IMG/VR virus record: IMGVR_UViG_3300009103_000107
Span: 1-31,608 of that record
DNA length: 31,608 nt
Source of the DNA: a virus
Reading direction: 5' to 3' (one strand)
Shown: positions 14,931 to 23,138 of the stretch, in pieces
Numbering within the stretch: the first letter of the stretch is position 1
Layout: each line of letters opens with the position of its first letter
The notes under the pieces: generated by a model
Seen by the model: the letters and a program-made list of their open reading frames with translations, nothing else
Told to the model about the DNA's origin: nothing
Databases searched by the model: none
Made by a program: the position numbers and the translations under genes

Positions 14931-17900
14931 TTACAAAGATTTAAATAAATCTACAAAATTACTACTTGTAGAGGATTCATAAAATATATCTAAATTACTT
15001 TCTACCGGTTCGGTTTCAGAAACACTTAAAAATGGTTCCATACAATATGTTCCCGCGGCGAGCGCAACATAGGGCTCAGGGAATGAAGTTGTTAAAGGAT
15101 CTACAACTACTTTAGCCCCTAAAGTATTTAATATATTATCAGAATTTACTAATTGAGGTTGGCCTTTTTTAGCACCAACTCTAAAATTACCTGCTAAAGG
15201 ATTTTCTTCTACATTATAAAAACTCTGTGATCCGCCTGGTAGCCCCCATGGGATTCTTCCATCAAGAGTTAAGGGGTCATTATCTGTAGGATTAACAAAA
15301 GCCCCGGCTTCTGCATTAGAAGGGTTAAATGGTGAATTTGCTAATTCTAAACCACCTAATCCAACTGGCCCAATTGTTACTATTTCATCAAATGTTCTAG
15401 TAGGAAAATATTGAGTATTCCATAAATAAGTTATATTAGAAGCATATGCTCCTACTGGAAGATTTCTATTATCTATAGTTGGATTATTTACTCTTCCATA
15501 TACTTTTACTGAAGATGGAAATTCACTTTGTAAAGGCCCGACTTCTTGTAAATCTCTAGGTAATTTATTAATATTATCAGATATAAGAGTAGTAAAAGCT
15601 GTCCTGCCTCTTTCTTTTATAGGAGTTCTAATAGGGTAACCTAAAGTAAAACCTGGCAAATATGCATTATAATATTCTTGTTCTTGTTGCTTTACAACTA
15701 ATTTATAAGATTGCCATCCTAAGGGATTAGGATCCCATACACTTATCTCTACTATACAATTATTAGCGCCACCTACAAGTTGTAGTTCTTCGCTATTTAC
15801 ATACCCAGTTCCTGGATTTACTATTTCAATACTTGTTACAGCACCACCACCACCAACAGTAATAACTTTTACCGTTAACCCACTTCCTAAAGCTTGAGGA
15901 GTTCCAAGACCAGGATTATAAGTAGTAGCATAGGTAGTTCCTGCTGCATAACCTGTGCCTGAAGCATTAATATTAATATCATCAGCGCCCGAGTCAGGAT
16001 AAGATTTATATAAACCAGGTTGGCCATCCGATGTAGCTGCAATATTTATATTAGTATTATTATTTATAGTTAAATTTAAACTATTTCCTAACCATTTATA
16101 AGTTGATAAAGCAGTTGATTGCACATCATCCCATGATTTATAGGGAACATATAGTGTAGAACCCGCGGTATTTGGTATATCATCATTTAGAGATAAGACA
16201 ACACTAGATGCCCTTCCCACTCTATCTGATAATACAAATCCAACTTGATAATTTCTATTTTGTTTTACCGAATGATTAGGGTATTGAGCATAATTATTAT
16301 ATGCAAGAGACTTATTTCCATTAATTACTGAATAATCTAAATTATTTGGCGGTGTATGTTGAGATACAAAATTCCCATATATTACTCTATTAGCACTTAT
16401 TTCTTGCGCTAAAGCTTTAATAGGCACTTTATCATATACTCTATTTTGTTGGCTAGAAGAAAGAGTTTTATAAATCTTAGTGGATTTATAATCAAATTTA
16501 TAATAAAATTGGGTACCGCTTGTATTTGGTAAGGGTTCAATATCCCCACCCACTATATCTGCTACTTGTATTGTTTGTACAACTTTAGTAGATAATCCAT
16601 CTGATTCTTTATAAAGTATATCAATACTTTTTATTTTATAATCATTTGTTAATGCAGTTAGCGCTGTAGCCGCGCTAGTTCCTCCATCAGGTAATGGGAT
16701 TTTAAGAGTTATACTATCTATGCGATTTTCAAACCATTCTAAAATAGTACTTGAAAAAGCATCGTTCATATCTTGTTTAGGATCGGTTAATCCCCATCCA
16801 AATTGACCCCATTGTTTTGGAATAAAACATATTTGACTAAAGGGAGCTGATAAAGAATATTCATTATCTTCATATTTAAATCTATAACTAAATCTTATAA
16901 ATTTTTCTTCTATTAAATCTTCATCTCCCGTAAAGCTACTATTATAATCTGGGTTAGTCCCTACTCTTACTTTGTCAGCAATATTATTTACTCGTACATC
17001 TTTAGTTAAAGTTACTAAAGCATACTTATTAGTAGGATATTGGATAGTAGTACATAAGGTTATAACGGATTGTATAAGTACTTCATCGGCTATTGTTAAT
17101 GGATTTCCCGCTGTATCTGTGATAAAATTACCTGTAAAATTATCACTAGTTATATAATCCCCTACTTTAGGGGTGGGTTGTGGAGAATTTTCTGTCCCTA
17201 CAACATTAGTAAAGTTATAAGCTATAGCAAATTGGGTTCCGGCTGCTATAGTAAAAGGCACAACCGCAGGAGTTACAGGATTATTAGGATCATTACCATC
17301 CCCAGCTCCAACAAATACAGTTGTTTCAAAACCATTTTCATTTAATATACTACTTTCATTAGCCATTGTAGAGCGAGAAAAAGTAATATCTATATTATCA
17401 GTTCCATTATAAGTTCCCGGGGCAGCATTAATAAAATTATTATAAATAGTAACTGAAGTATTAGTTACAATTGTTATAACCTCCCAAAATTCTTGATCCC
17501 CTTGACCAGGAAATCCCGTAGCAATATCTCCAATTTTAATACCCGTGGTATCAGCCATTGTTAAAACATAGCCTCTTAATGCTCCAGCCGCTAAAGCTCC
17601 AGCTGTTATTCCTAATATATTTTGTTGTAATACTAAAGGGGTTTCATAAGGATAATATTTCGCAACTGAAATTTGATCTTCTCTAGTATAATGAGTTGGA
17701 GTATTTACGGGAACAGGATTAGCTAATTCTACATTTATTTTTCTAGGTTGATTTCTATTATCAGTCCAATATAATAAATCATCTAATAAATTTATACCAA
17801 ATATTTTATAATTTTTATTTAAATTTAAAAAATCACCAACAACTAATAATTTTAAAGTATTTGTAGTAACATCTAATTCATGAATCATGTTGGCAAATCC

Positions 17901-18413
17901 AATAGTTATTACATCTAATGCTAACAGAGTTATACTAATATCTATAGTTATATTAGCAGCTGTTACATTGGTCACAACAGGAGCAACAGTGGGTACAACT
18001 CCATTCCAACTATCACCTCTTAATAACATACCAGTTTGTATACCAGAAGCTTGTGGATCAATAACGGTACCAGCTGCAGTAGCTAATGTAATAGTAGTTC
18101 CTGTTTGTCCTACGCTAGAATAAGTGACTTTATCTCTTGGGCAATTTGCAGCGCCGCTATATCCGGCACTCATAATATATATTTTATTATTTTTTTCGTT
18201 AGTAAATTGACCAATAATATCTGCCCCATCTCCAGTTAATAAATCTGCAACTTCTGTATTGCCTAATACATTCTCAAATTCGCCTACACTTGATCCTTGT
18301 GATCTACTAATTTGTAGATTTTGAGCATCCCGGTATTCGCCATTGGGTATTAATCTATCATCTAAGTCTTTATTCATCTTAGATTTTAGAAAAGTATTCT
18401 TTATTTCTGGCAT
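14931..18413 (-). CDS. Large tail nozzle-type structural protein with inserted GxGY beta-module
   Basis: The 1160-residue protein starts MPEIKNTFLKSKMNKDLDD, then R-L-I-P-N-G-E-Y-R-D-A near 21-32, a hallmark I recall from abundant marine phage virion proteins placed after the connector genes. The rest is nearly all beta, with many Thr/Asn/Gly-rich strands; about residues 500-540 and 660-740 look like propeller blades. Around 814-881 there is a Gly-rich insert with two G-T-G-Y turns and G-G-G-G between them. The C-terminus (E-P-V-E-S-N-L-D-I-F-Y-E) is a natural-looking end. Inferred: nozzle or muzzle protein at the end of a short tail, acting with the neighbouring 474-residue product. A tail-fibre role cannot be excluded. 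Confidence 0.75.
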   Translation of the reverse strand: MPEIKNTFLKSKMNKDLDDRLIPNGEYRDAQNLQISRSQGSSVGEFENVLGNTEVADLLTGDGADIIGQFTNEKNNKIYIMSAGYSGAANCPRDKVTYSSVGQTGTTITLATAAGTVIDPQASGIQTGMLLRGDSWNGVVPTVAPVVTNVTAANITIDISITLLALDVITIGFANMIHELDVTTNTLKLLVVGDFLNLNKNYKIFGINLLDDLLYWTDNRNQPRKINVELANPVPVNTPTHYTREDQISVAKYYPYETPLVLQQNILGITAGALAAGALRGYVLTMADTTGIKIGDIATGFPGQGDQEFWEVITIVTNTSVTIYNNFINAAPGTYNGTDNIDITFSRSTMANESSILNENGFETTVFVGAGDGNDPNNPVTPAVVPFTIAAGTQFAIAYNFTNVVGTENSPQPTPKVGDYITSDNFTGNFITDTAGNPLTIADEVLIQSVITLCTTIQYPTNKYALVTLTKDVRVNNIADKVRVGTNPDYNSSFTGDEDLIEEKFIRFSYRFKYEDNEYSLSAPFSQICFIPKQWGQFGWGLTDPKQDMNDAFSSTILEWFENRIDSITLKIPLPDGGTSAATALTALTNDYKIKSIDILYKESDGLSTKVVQTIQVADIVGGDIEPLPNTSGTQFYYKFDYKSTKIYKTLSSSQQNRVYDKVPIKALAQEISANRVIYGNFVSQHTPPNNLDYSVINGNKSLAYNNYAQYPNHSVKQNRNYQVGFVLSDRVGRASSVVLSLNDDIPNTAGSTLYVPYKSWDDVQSTALSTYKWLGNSLNLTINNNTNINIAATSDGQPGLYKSYPDSGADDININASGTGYAAGTTYATTYNPGLGTPQALGSGLTVKVITVGGGGAVTSIEIVNPGTGYVNSEELQLVGGANNCIVEISVWDPNPLGWQSYKLVVKQQEQEYYNAYLPGFTLGYPIRTPIKERGRTAFTTLISDNINKLPRDLQEVGPLQSEFPSSVKVYGRVNNPTIDNRNLPVGAYASNITYLWNTQYFPTRTFDEIVTIGPVGLGGLELANSPFNPSNAEAGAFVNPTDNDPLTLDGRIPWGLPGGSQSFYNVEENPLAGNFRVGAKKGQPQLVNSDNILNTLGAKVVVDPLTTSFPEPYVALAAGTYCMEPFLSVSETEPVESNLDIFYESSTSSNFVDLFKSL

Positions 18414-18417
18414 TTGA

Positions 18418-19686
18418 TTAATGTTTTATCCATTTAGATTTCCCACGCATTACTTGAACTATTTCATCAAGCTTAATATTTGATAATCTTATTTTAGCAT
18501 TTCTTAATTTAGAACTTGCTTCTCTTTTTAATCTTTGTACTATATATTCTGGCTGATTAATTCTTGTAGCTAATATTGCATGACTTAAATATGCATAAAT
18601 AGCTGCTTCAGCTAATTTAGGTATTCTACTATCTAAATCATAAGCAAGTCCATCAGAAAGATATTCTAAGATAATTAATCTTCCATTTAAATTACTTGAA
18701 AAAGATACTTTACCTTCTCTTTCATTTAATGTAAACCAACCATTATATTGAGCATATTGAGGGTCTATTCCATATTGTTCACCCCATCCCCAATACCAAT
18801 AGCCACCATTACCCCAGTTATAGCCAGCCCATAATAATCCTTGGTTATATAATTCCCAATTGAAATCTTGGTTTATCCAACTTACATTAGCAGTCTTCCA
18901 TCTATCTTCTGTAATAGAACTACCTTCAGTATTTTCTCCAAAATTATCTTGAGTAGGAATTCCTAGATTATCTTGTAAAGGCATTGTATAAGGGTTATCT
19001 GTTAGGTTATTTGCAGGGTATATAATTCTTTGTACACCTAATTGATCAATCCATGACATACGTACATAATTGACATAGTCTTGAGGTAATATTACACTTA
19101 GACTAGGTGGTATATTTAATTCTTGGGATTTAACACTTTTTAAAGTATCATAACTAAATTCTTGTAAAGCTCTTTTAGCATGGAATATTACATCGGTTCT
19201 TTTAACATCTGGTATCAATTTATCTTTTCCTACATATCCAACAATAAAATTATTAACTACATCTCCTAATGTAGTATAAGAATAACTTCCATAATTTTCT
19301 TCCACTGTAGTTCCAAATGCATCTCTATTACCAAAACTCCCACCAGTTAAGGTTTTCATTTGGCATACTAATACTTGAGTAGCTGGTAAATTTATAGCTA
19401 AAGTTACAATACTACCACCAGATTCAGGGTTAGTTACAGTATAAGGGCCATAGGCTGCAAAAGCAGATCCAGGAATAATTTCTTCATAAGTTATACCATT
19501 AGTACTACCATAAAGTTTAAAATTATTTAAAGCATAGTCTGCATTAGCTGGATCCCAATTACCCAAAACTAATTGAGTATCAAATGTAAAGGTAAAAGTA
19601 TCTTGATTTGTAGAAATAAAACCCTGCGCCCCTGCGTAATATTGTTGATTAGTTTCGGTGATTAATCCACCATCTGGAATTGCCAT
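18418..19686 (-). CDS. Putative head-tail adaptor/ring protein with N-terminal beta-sandwich
   Basis: The 422-residue protein is modular. Residues 1-130 are a Gly/Thr/Phe-rich beta region (L-Y-G-S-T-N-G near 58-64) that looks like an added carbohydrate-binding or decoration domain. From about 138 (LGDVVNNFIVGYVGKDKL) it becomes a helix-rich core with K-R-A-L-Q-E-F-S-Y at 171-179, continued at 323-410 by strands and amphipathic helices rich in Arg/Lys. This resembles connector/tail-tubular-A-type proteins of short-tailed phages. Residues 277-317 form an unusual Trp/Tyr/Gly patch. Spacing to the neighbours is 4-6 bp. Position between two structural genes supports a ring below the portal. Confidence 0.7.
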   Translation of the reverse strand: MAIPDGGLITETNQQYYAGAQGFISTNQDTFTFTFDTQLVLGNWDPANADYALNNFKLYGSTNGITYEEIIPGSAFAAYGPYTVTNPESGGSIVTLAINLPATQVLVCQMKTLTGGSFGNRDAFGTTVEENYGSYSYTTLGDVVNNFIVGYVGKDKLIPDVKRTDVIFHAKRALQEFSYDTLKSVKSQELNIPPSLSVILPQDYVNYVRMSWIDQLGVQRIIYPANNLTDNPYTMPLQDNLGIPTQDNFGENTEGSSITEDRWKTANVSWINQDFNWELYNQGLLWAGYNWGNGGYWYWGWGEQYGIDPQYAQYNGWFTLNEREGKVSFSSNLNGRLIILEYLSDGLAYDLDSRIPKLAEAAIYAYLSHAILATRINQPEYIVQRLKREASSKLRNAKIRLSNIKLDEIVQVMRGKSKWIKH

Positions 19687-19692
19687 ATTTTA

Positions 19693-20715
19693 TTAACTTT
19701 TTTCATTAGCGTCTTCAGTTGCTACAGCTTGAGAAGCCATTTGTACTATAGACGGATCTTGTATTATAACACCAGCATAAGCTAGTATTCTTAGTATTAT
19801 TTCTGTTTGTTCTGATATATCTAATTCAAAATTGGTAGAACCATAAGTACTTCCAGAATTGAAATCTGCCGCAGTTAAAGTTATAACTGGGCCCGTACTA
19901 CCACCACCCAATTGATTTGGATTTATAGTAATAGTGTCTCCTACAGCAAAACCTGTACCGGGAGTAGTAACAGTTATAGTAACTACAGTGGGGGCGGTGA
20001 CATTAGCACTTAAGGCTAATCCTATACCTGCTCCAGAAGTAGTAAATGTAGGCGTATAAGACCCAATAACTCCACCCGCCAAAGGGGTTGTTAAATTAGT
20101 CAAAGTACCACCATTATTTAATAAGTTGGCCCCATATATAGTAGAATCATATACATATTGGCCCAATGCCCCTTGAGAATATCCCCATCTAACTAAACTT
20201 GGCGTAGCTAAATAAGATATATTTATATCACCTGGAGTAGTAATAGTATTAGGAAAGACAAATAATTGTCCTGACTCATATAAGTATATGGGGAATTTTT
20301 CAGTTGGTTGAGTTAACGGGGAAAGGAATAATTGTGTTACCTCATTTCTTTGAGAATATTGTCCTAATTGTACACCTTGATACATTACAGAACCTAATCT
20401 ATAAAGATCAGTTACTACAGTGGTATCTATTGTAAAAGGATTAGTACCTGTTATAGCACCTGGTGTAGATGTATTATTTATGTATTTTTGAAAGAATTGT
20501 AATTTCTGTTCAATATTTTTTACACGATCTCCATATTCTGTATCATTATCAGGTAATCGATACTGTTGGTTTAAATCGCTTGCGTAACCTTCAAATATAG
20601 TTGATTGCACCTGGATAGCCGTTTTATTGAATTCATCAGGCGTCATATACCCTCTTTGCTGTTGGTTAAGGATTAATAAAACTGTTTTATAAACTATATC
20701 TACGTTTACTGCCAT
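19693..20715 (-). CDS. Putative connector/ring structural protein
   Basis: The 340-residue protein starts with a helical segment (residues 5-60, including I-L-N-Q-Q-Q-R-G-Y and D-E-F-N) that I recall from virion proteins following the capsid gene in marine and Bacteroidota podovirus-like phages. The middle is beta-rich. Residues about 225-282 contain a Thr/Val/Gly-rich module with G-T-G-F-A-V-G-D-T-I that looks inserted. The end (residues 295-335) is helical again, with E-I-I-L-R-I-L-A-Y. No catalytic motif is seen. The ATG lies 50 bp beyond the previous stop, with a GC-rich hairpin between. Likely role: stopper or ring protein joining portal and tail; a tail completion protein is the alternative. 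Confidence 0.65.
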   Translation of the reverse strand: MAVNVDIVYKTVLLILNQQQRGYMTPDEFNKTAIQVQSTIFEGYASDLNQQYRLPDNDTEYGDRVKNIEQKLQFFQKYINNTSTPGAITGTNPFTIDTTVVTDLYRLGSVMYQGVQLGQYSQRNEVTQLFLSPLTQPTEKFPIYLYESGQLFVFPNTITTPGDINISYLATPSLVRWGYSQGALGQYVYDSTIYGANLLNNGGTLTNLTTPLAGGVIGSYTPTFTTSGAGIGLALSANVTAPTVVTITVTTPGTGFAVGDTITINPNQLGGGSTGPVITLTAADFNSGSTYGSTNFELDISEQTEIILRILAYAGVIIQDPSIVQMASQAVATEDANEKS

Positions 20716-20736
20716 TATATTTTTATTATTTAATAT

Positions 20737-20758
20737 AGAGGCGGACGGATCCGCCCCT
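20737..20758 (-). terminator. GC-rich hairpin after the 281-residue gene
   Basis: Read on the minus strand this is a perfect 6-bp stem GGCGGA/TCCGCC around a TCCG loop (core 20740-20755), in a very AT-rich setting between two structural genes. No clear U-run follows, so it may be a weak terminator, a pause or an mRNA-stabilising/processing hairpin. Confidence 0.5.
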
Positions 20759-20765
20759 TATATTA

Positions 20766-21611
20766 TTATTGAAGTTGTTTTTCTATTGACTTATATACTT
20801 CTACACCATCATCTGTTTTAAACCATGCAGCAAGTGCTGTATAAGGATTTTCATCAAATGGTACTGTCATTAACTTTCTATCATTACTACCCCAATGGAA
20901 TGTTCTTTGGTCTTGGGATAATCTAATTAACCCTTGAGACTCAGCTTTAATTCCAGCGTTTCTTAATCCTACATTTTCATCAGCCGCTAAGCTCAAAAAT
21001 AATTGAGGATTTCTTTTAGCTAGTAACATTAGATCTCTTTTAACTTCTTTAGAAGATAAAGAATCTACTACATTTCCTTGTTCTACTCTTACAATAGCTT
21101 CAGCCTGATCTACATCCATAGTTCGTGCTGCAAGTAATGCTTCTAATTCATATTCTAGATCTACTAATTCATCCGATGCAATTTGTTTAGGTATATGTTC
21201 TATATACTTTCTATCTTTCATTGGATGATATAAAGACAATAACTTTTGTAAAGCAATATCTTTACTCGGAACATGTAATGAACCGTCTCTAAAAGTTATA
21301 TGACCCATAGTAACTTCTCCTTTTTGTTCATCTACAAAAGGACTATTCATATTTGTAGCATATCTTAGTTCTCTTTGTTCTTTAGCTGATTCATCAAACC
21401 ATAACAAAGGGTGTCTTCGAGTATGCTTACTTGGAATAGTAAATGTTAAAGGCTCTTTATCGCCTTTAAGTATATAAGTTCTATCTTTTATTTCCCAGTC
21501 ATCTTTTTTAACTGGTTTTACTTTAATCGGTTGCGCTACATTTTCAATTACCTGTCCTTCTACGACTGGTAATTCTTCTATAGCAACCTCTTCTTTTTTT
21601 GTTTTTGCCAT
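20766..21611 (-). CDS. Conserved head-associated protein of unknown function
   Basis: The 281-residue soluble protein has an acidic/Val-rich N-terminal 35 residues, then a beta-type region with Y-I-L-K-G-D-K near 46-52, H-T-R-R-H-P-L-L-W-F near 63-72 and S-P-F-V-D near 89-93. A helical domain follows (about 120-240), including L-L-S-L-Y-H-P near 127-133. I recall relatives next to the MCP gene in Bacteroidota phages but no assigned function. It is flanked on both sides by GC-rich hairpins, so its expression may differ from that of the MCP upstream and the connector downstream. Possible roles are head decoration, completion or assembly; none is shown by a motif. Confidence 0.65.
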   Translation of the reverse strand: MAKTKKEEVAIEELPVVEGQVIENVAQPIKVKPVKKDDWEIKDRTYILKGDKEPLTFTIPSKHTRRHPLLWFDESAKEQRELRYATNMNSPFVDEQKGEVTMGHITFRDGSLHVPSKDIALQKLLSLYHPMKDRKYIEHIPKQIASDELVDLEYELEALLAARTMDVDQAEAIVRVEQGNVVDSLSSKEVKRDLMLLAKRNPQLFLSLAADENVGLRNAGIKAESQGLIRLSQDQRTFHWGSNDRKLMTVPFDENPYTALAAWFKTDDGVEVYKSIEKQLQ

Positions 21612-21633
21612 AATATAATATAATTAAATAGTT

Positions 21634-21674
21634 AAAAATAAAGGTATAGGGGCACCGAAGTGCCCGTTACCTTT
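21634..21674 (-). terminator. Strong rho-independent-type terminator after the major capsid gene
   Basis: On the minus strand the stop of the capsid gene is followed by a hairpin with core GGGCACTTCGGTGCCC (21650-21665). The stem is closed by a C(UUCG)G tetraloop, a very stable RNA loop. An outer 7-bp stem AAAGGTA/TACCTTT (21668-21674 with 21640-21646) extends it, and a run TTTATTTTT follows. This is the best terminator in the window; its place suggests that capsid transcripts end or are processed here. Confidence 0.85.
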
Positions 21675-21681
21675 ACAATGA

Positions 21682-23127
21682 TTATACTCCTTGGAATAAT
21701 ACAAAGTTGTTAGCAGCTTGAGTTACTAAACATCTTTCTGAAAGGAAATTAACTTCCATTGCATCAAGATCACTAGTATAAGCTCCACCTGCAGAACCTG
21801 TTAACCATGATTTCATTCTTCGGTCATCACCTTCAGAAGCTCTATATCTTACATGTAAGAAAGGTCTTCTAATGTTAGTACCAAGAATTTGATCATAGAC
21901 AGTAGTTGTACCAGCAGGAACTAATACTCCTTCTATAGAAGCAGGCCCAGTCATAGCACCACGCGTTGAAGCGTCGTTAAGATATTTCCAGTCTGTTTTA
22001 TAAAAGTCATAAGAACCTCTTCTGAAACCGCTAAAACCTAAGTTTAAGGCCATTTCTTCTGAGTTTTCAAATAGTCCATAAGCAGTACCACCTTGCGCAC
22101 CTGAAGATACACTTGCAAGCATATCATCAAAATCCAAAGCAGTTTGTCTATCTAAGAATAACATGTTTTCTTCAATAGCTCCTTGAGTATCTAGGTTTCT
22201 AAGAATATCATCAAAGTCTCCAAGACCTGTAGCAGCACTAAAGCCAACCATTACATTACCTCTATTCTGAATAGCAGCAAAAAGTCCTTCAGAACCATTT
22301 GCTTCAGTTTGAGGAACGATTGGAGAAGCAGCAGCAACAAGCTCAGCTTCAACACACATCATTTCTAAATAATCTTCAAATCTAAGTCTTGTTTCAGACT
22401 CAGCTTTTAGATACCAAAGGTATCCAGAAGTTCCATCTTCCGTAGCAACTTCAACCCAACCTATTTGAGCCATATCAGAACCAGATACTGTGTATTTGCT
22501 TCTTACAATGATAGGATTGTTTTGGAATTGTGTGAAATTTGGATCAACACTTACGTAGGTAGTTCCAGCAATTAAAGCAGGACCAGCAGCTGCGTTAGGT
22601 GTTGTAGATCCTTTCAGATATTCAGAACCGTAAACAAATATTTTTACGTTTCCAACTAGACCTGCAGCAGCAATAGTAGCCGCTGTATAAGGATCAACGT
22701 TTATAGTAACCGCACCAGGTCCAATGTTAGATGAAACAACTAAACACTTTACTTCTGCACCGAAATCATCCATCACAACGATAGTAGATCTTGGAGATAT
22801 AACGTTAGTTACACCAGCAGGTATAGTAATAGCGTTAGCCGCACCTACACCAGGAGCTGCAAACGTACAGTTATCATAAGCAATATGTAATCTATTTTGT
22901 TCTGACCAGATTACTTGGTCACTTGTCATTGGAAGCTCCGCACCTACCATTCTTAAGAATCCAGATAAAGTTCTATTACCGTATCTTTCAACCTCTTGTT
23001 CGTAGATTTCTGGTAAATATTGCTGAGCGAAAGTAACACCACCGCCGGCAAAATTTAAATAATTCGTAGCAAGTATTTGTTGTACCTGACTAGGGATTAT
23101 CGTTCCAAATTGGGGATTTAAAGGCAT
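21682..23127 (-). CDS. Major capsid protein, probable HK97 fold
   Basis: The 481-residue protein begins MPLNPQFGTIIPSQVQQI. It then has a helical arm with G-G-G-V-T-F-A-Q-Q-Y near 28-37 and E-Q-E-V-E-R-Y-G-N-R near 43-52, followed by a beta-rich region with Gly/Ala/Thr turns (90-200) and a long acidic/hydrophobic helix with R-L-R-F-E-D-Y-L-E-M near 240-250. This order (N-arm, E-loop-like part, spine helix, late beta domain) fits HK97-fold capsids and resembles those I recall in Bacteroidota podovirus-like phages. It directly follows a scaffold-like gene, as expected. The gene is clearly richer in G+C than its neighbours, which suggests codon choice for high expression. A strong terminator follows. 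Confidence 0.85.
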   Translation of the reverse strand: MPLNPQFGTIIPSQVQQILATNYLNFAGGGVTFAQQYLPEIYEQEVERYGNRTLSGFLRMVGAELPMTSDQVIWSEQNRLHIAYDNCTFAAPGVGAANAITIPAGVTNVISPRSTIVVMDDFGAEVKCLVVSSNIGPGAVTINVDPYTAATIAAAGLVGNVKIFVYGSEYLKGSTTPNAAAGPALIAGTTYVSVDPNFTQFQNNPIIVRSKYTVSGSDMAQIGWVEVATEDGTSGYLWYLKAESETRLRFEDYLEMMCVEAELVAAASPIVPQTEANGSEGLFAAIQNRGNVMVGFSAATGLGDFDDILRNLDTQGAIEENMLFLDRQTALDFDDMLASVSSGAQGGTAYGLFENSEEMALNLGFSGFRRGSYDFYKTDWKYLNDASTRGAMTGPASIEGVLVPAGTTTVYDQILGTNIRRPFLHVRYRASEGDDRRMKSWLTGSAGGAYTSDLDAMEVNFLSERCLVTQAANNFVLFQGV

Positions 23128-23138
23128 AATTTTAAATT

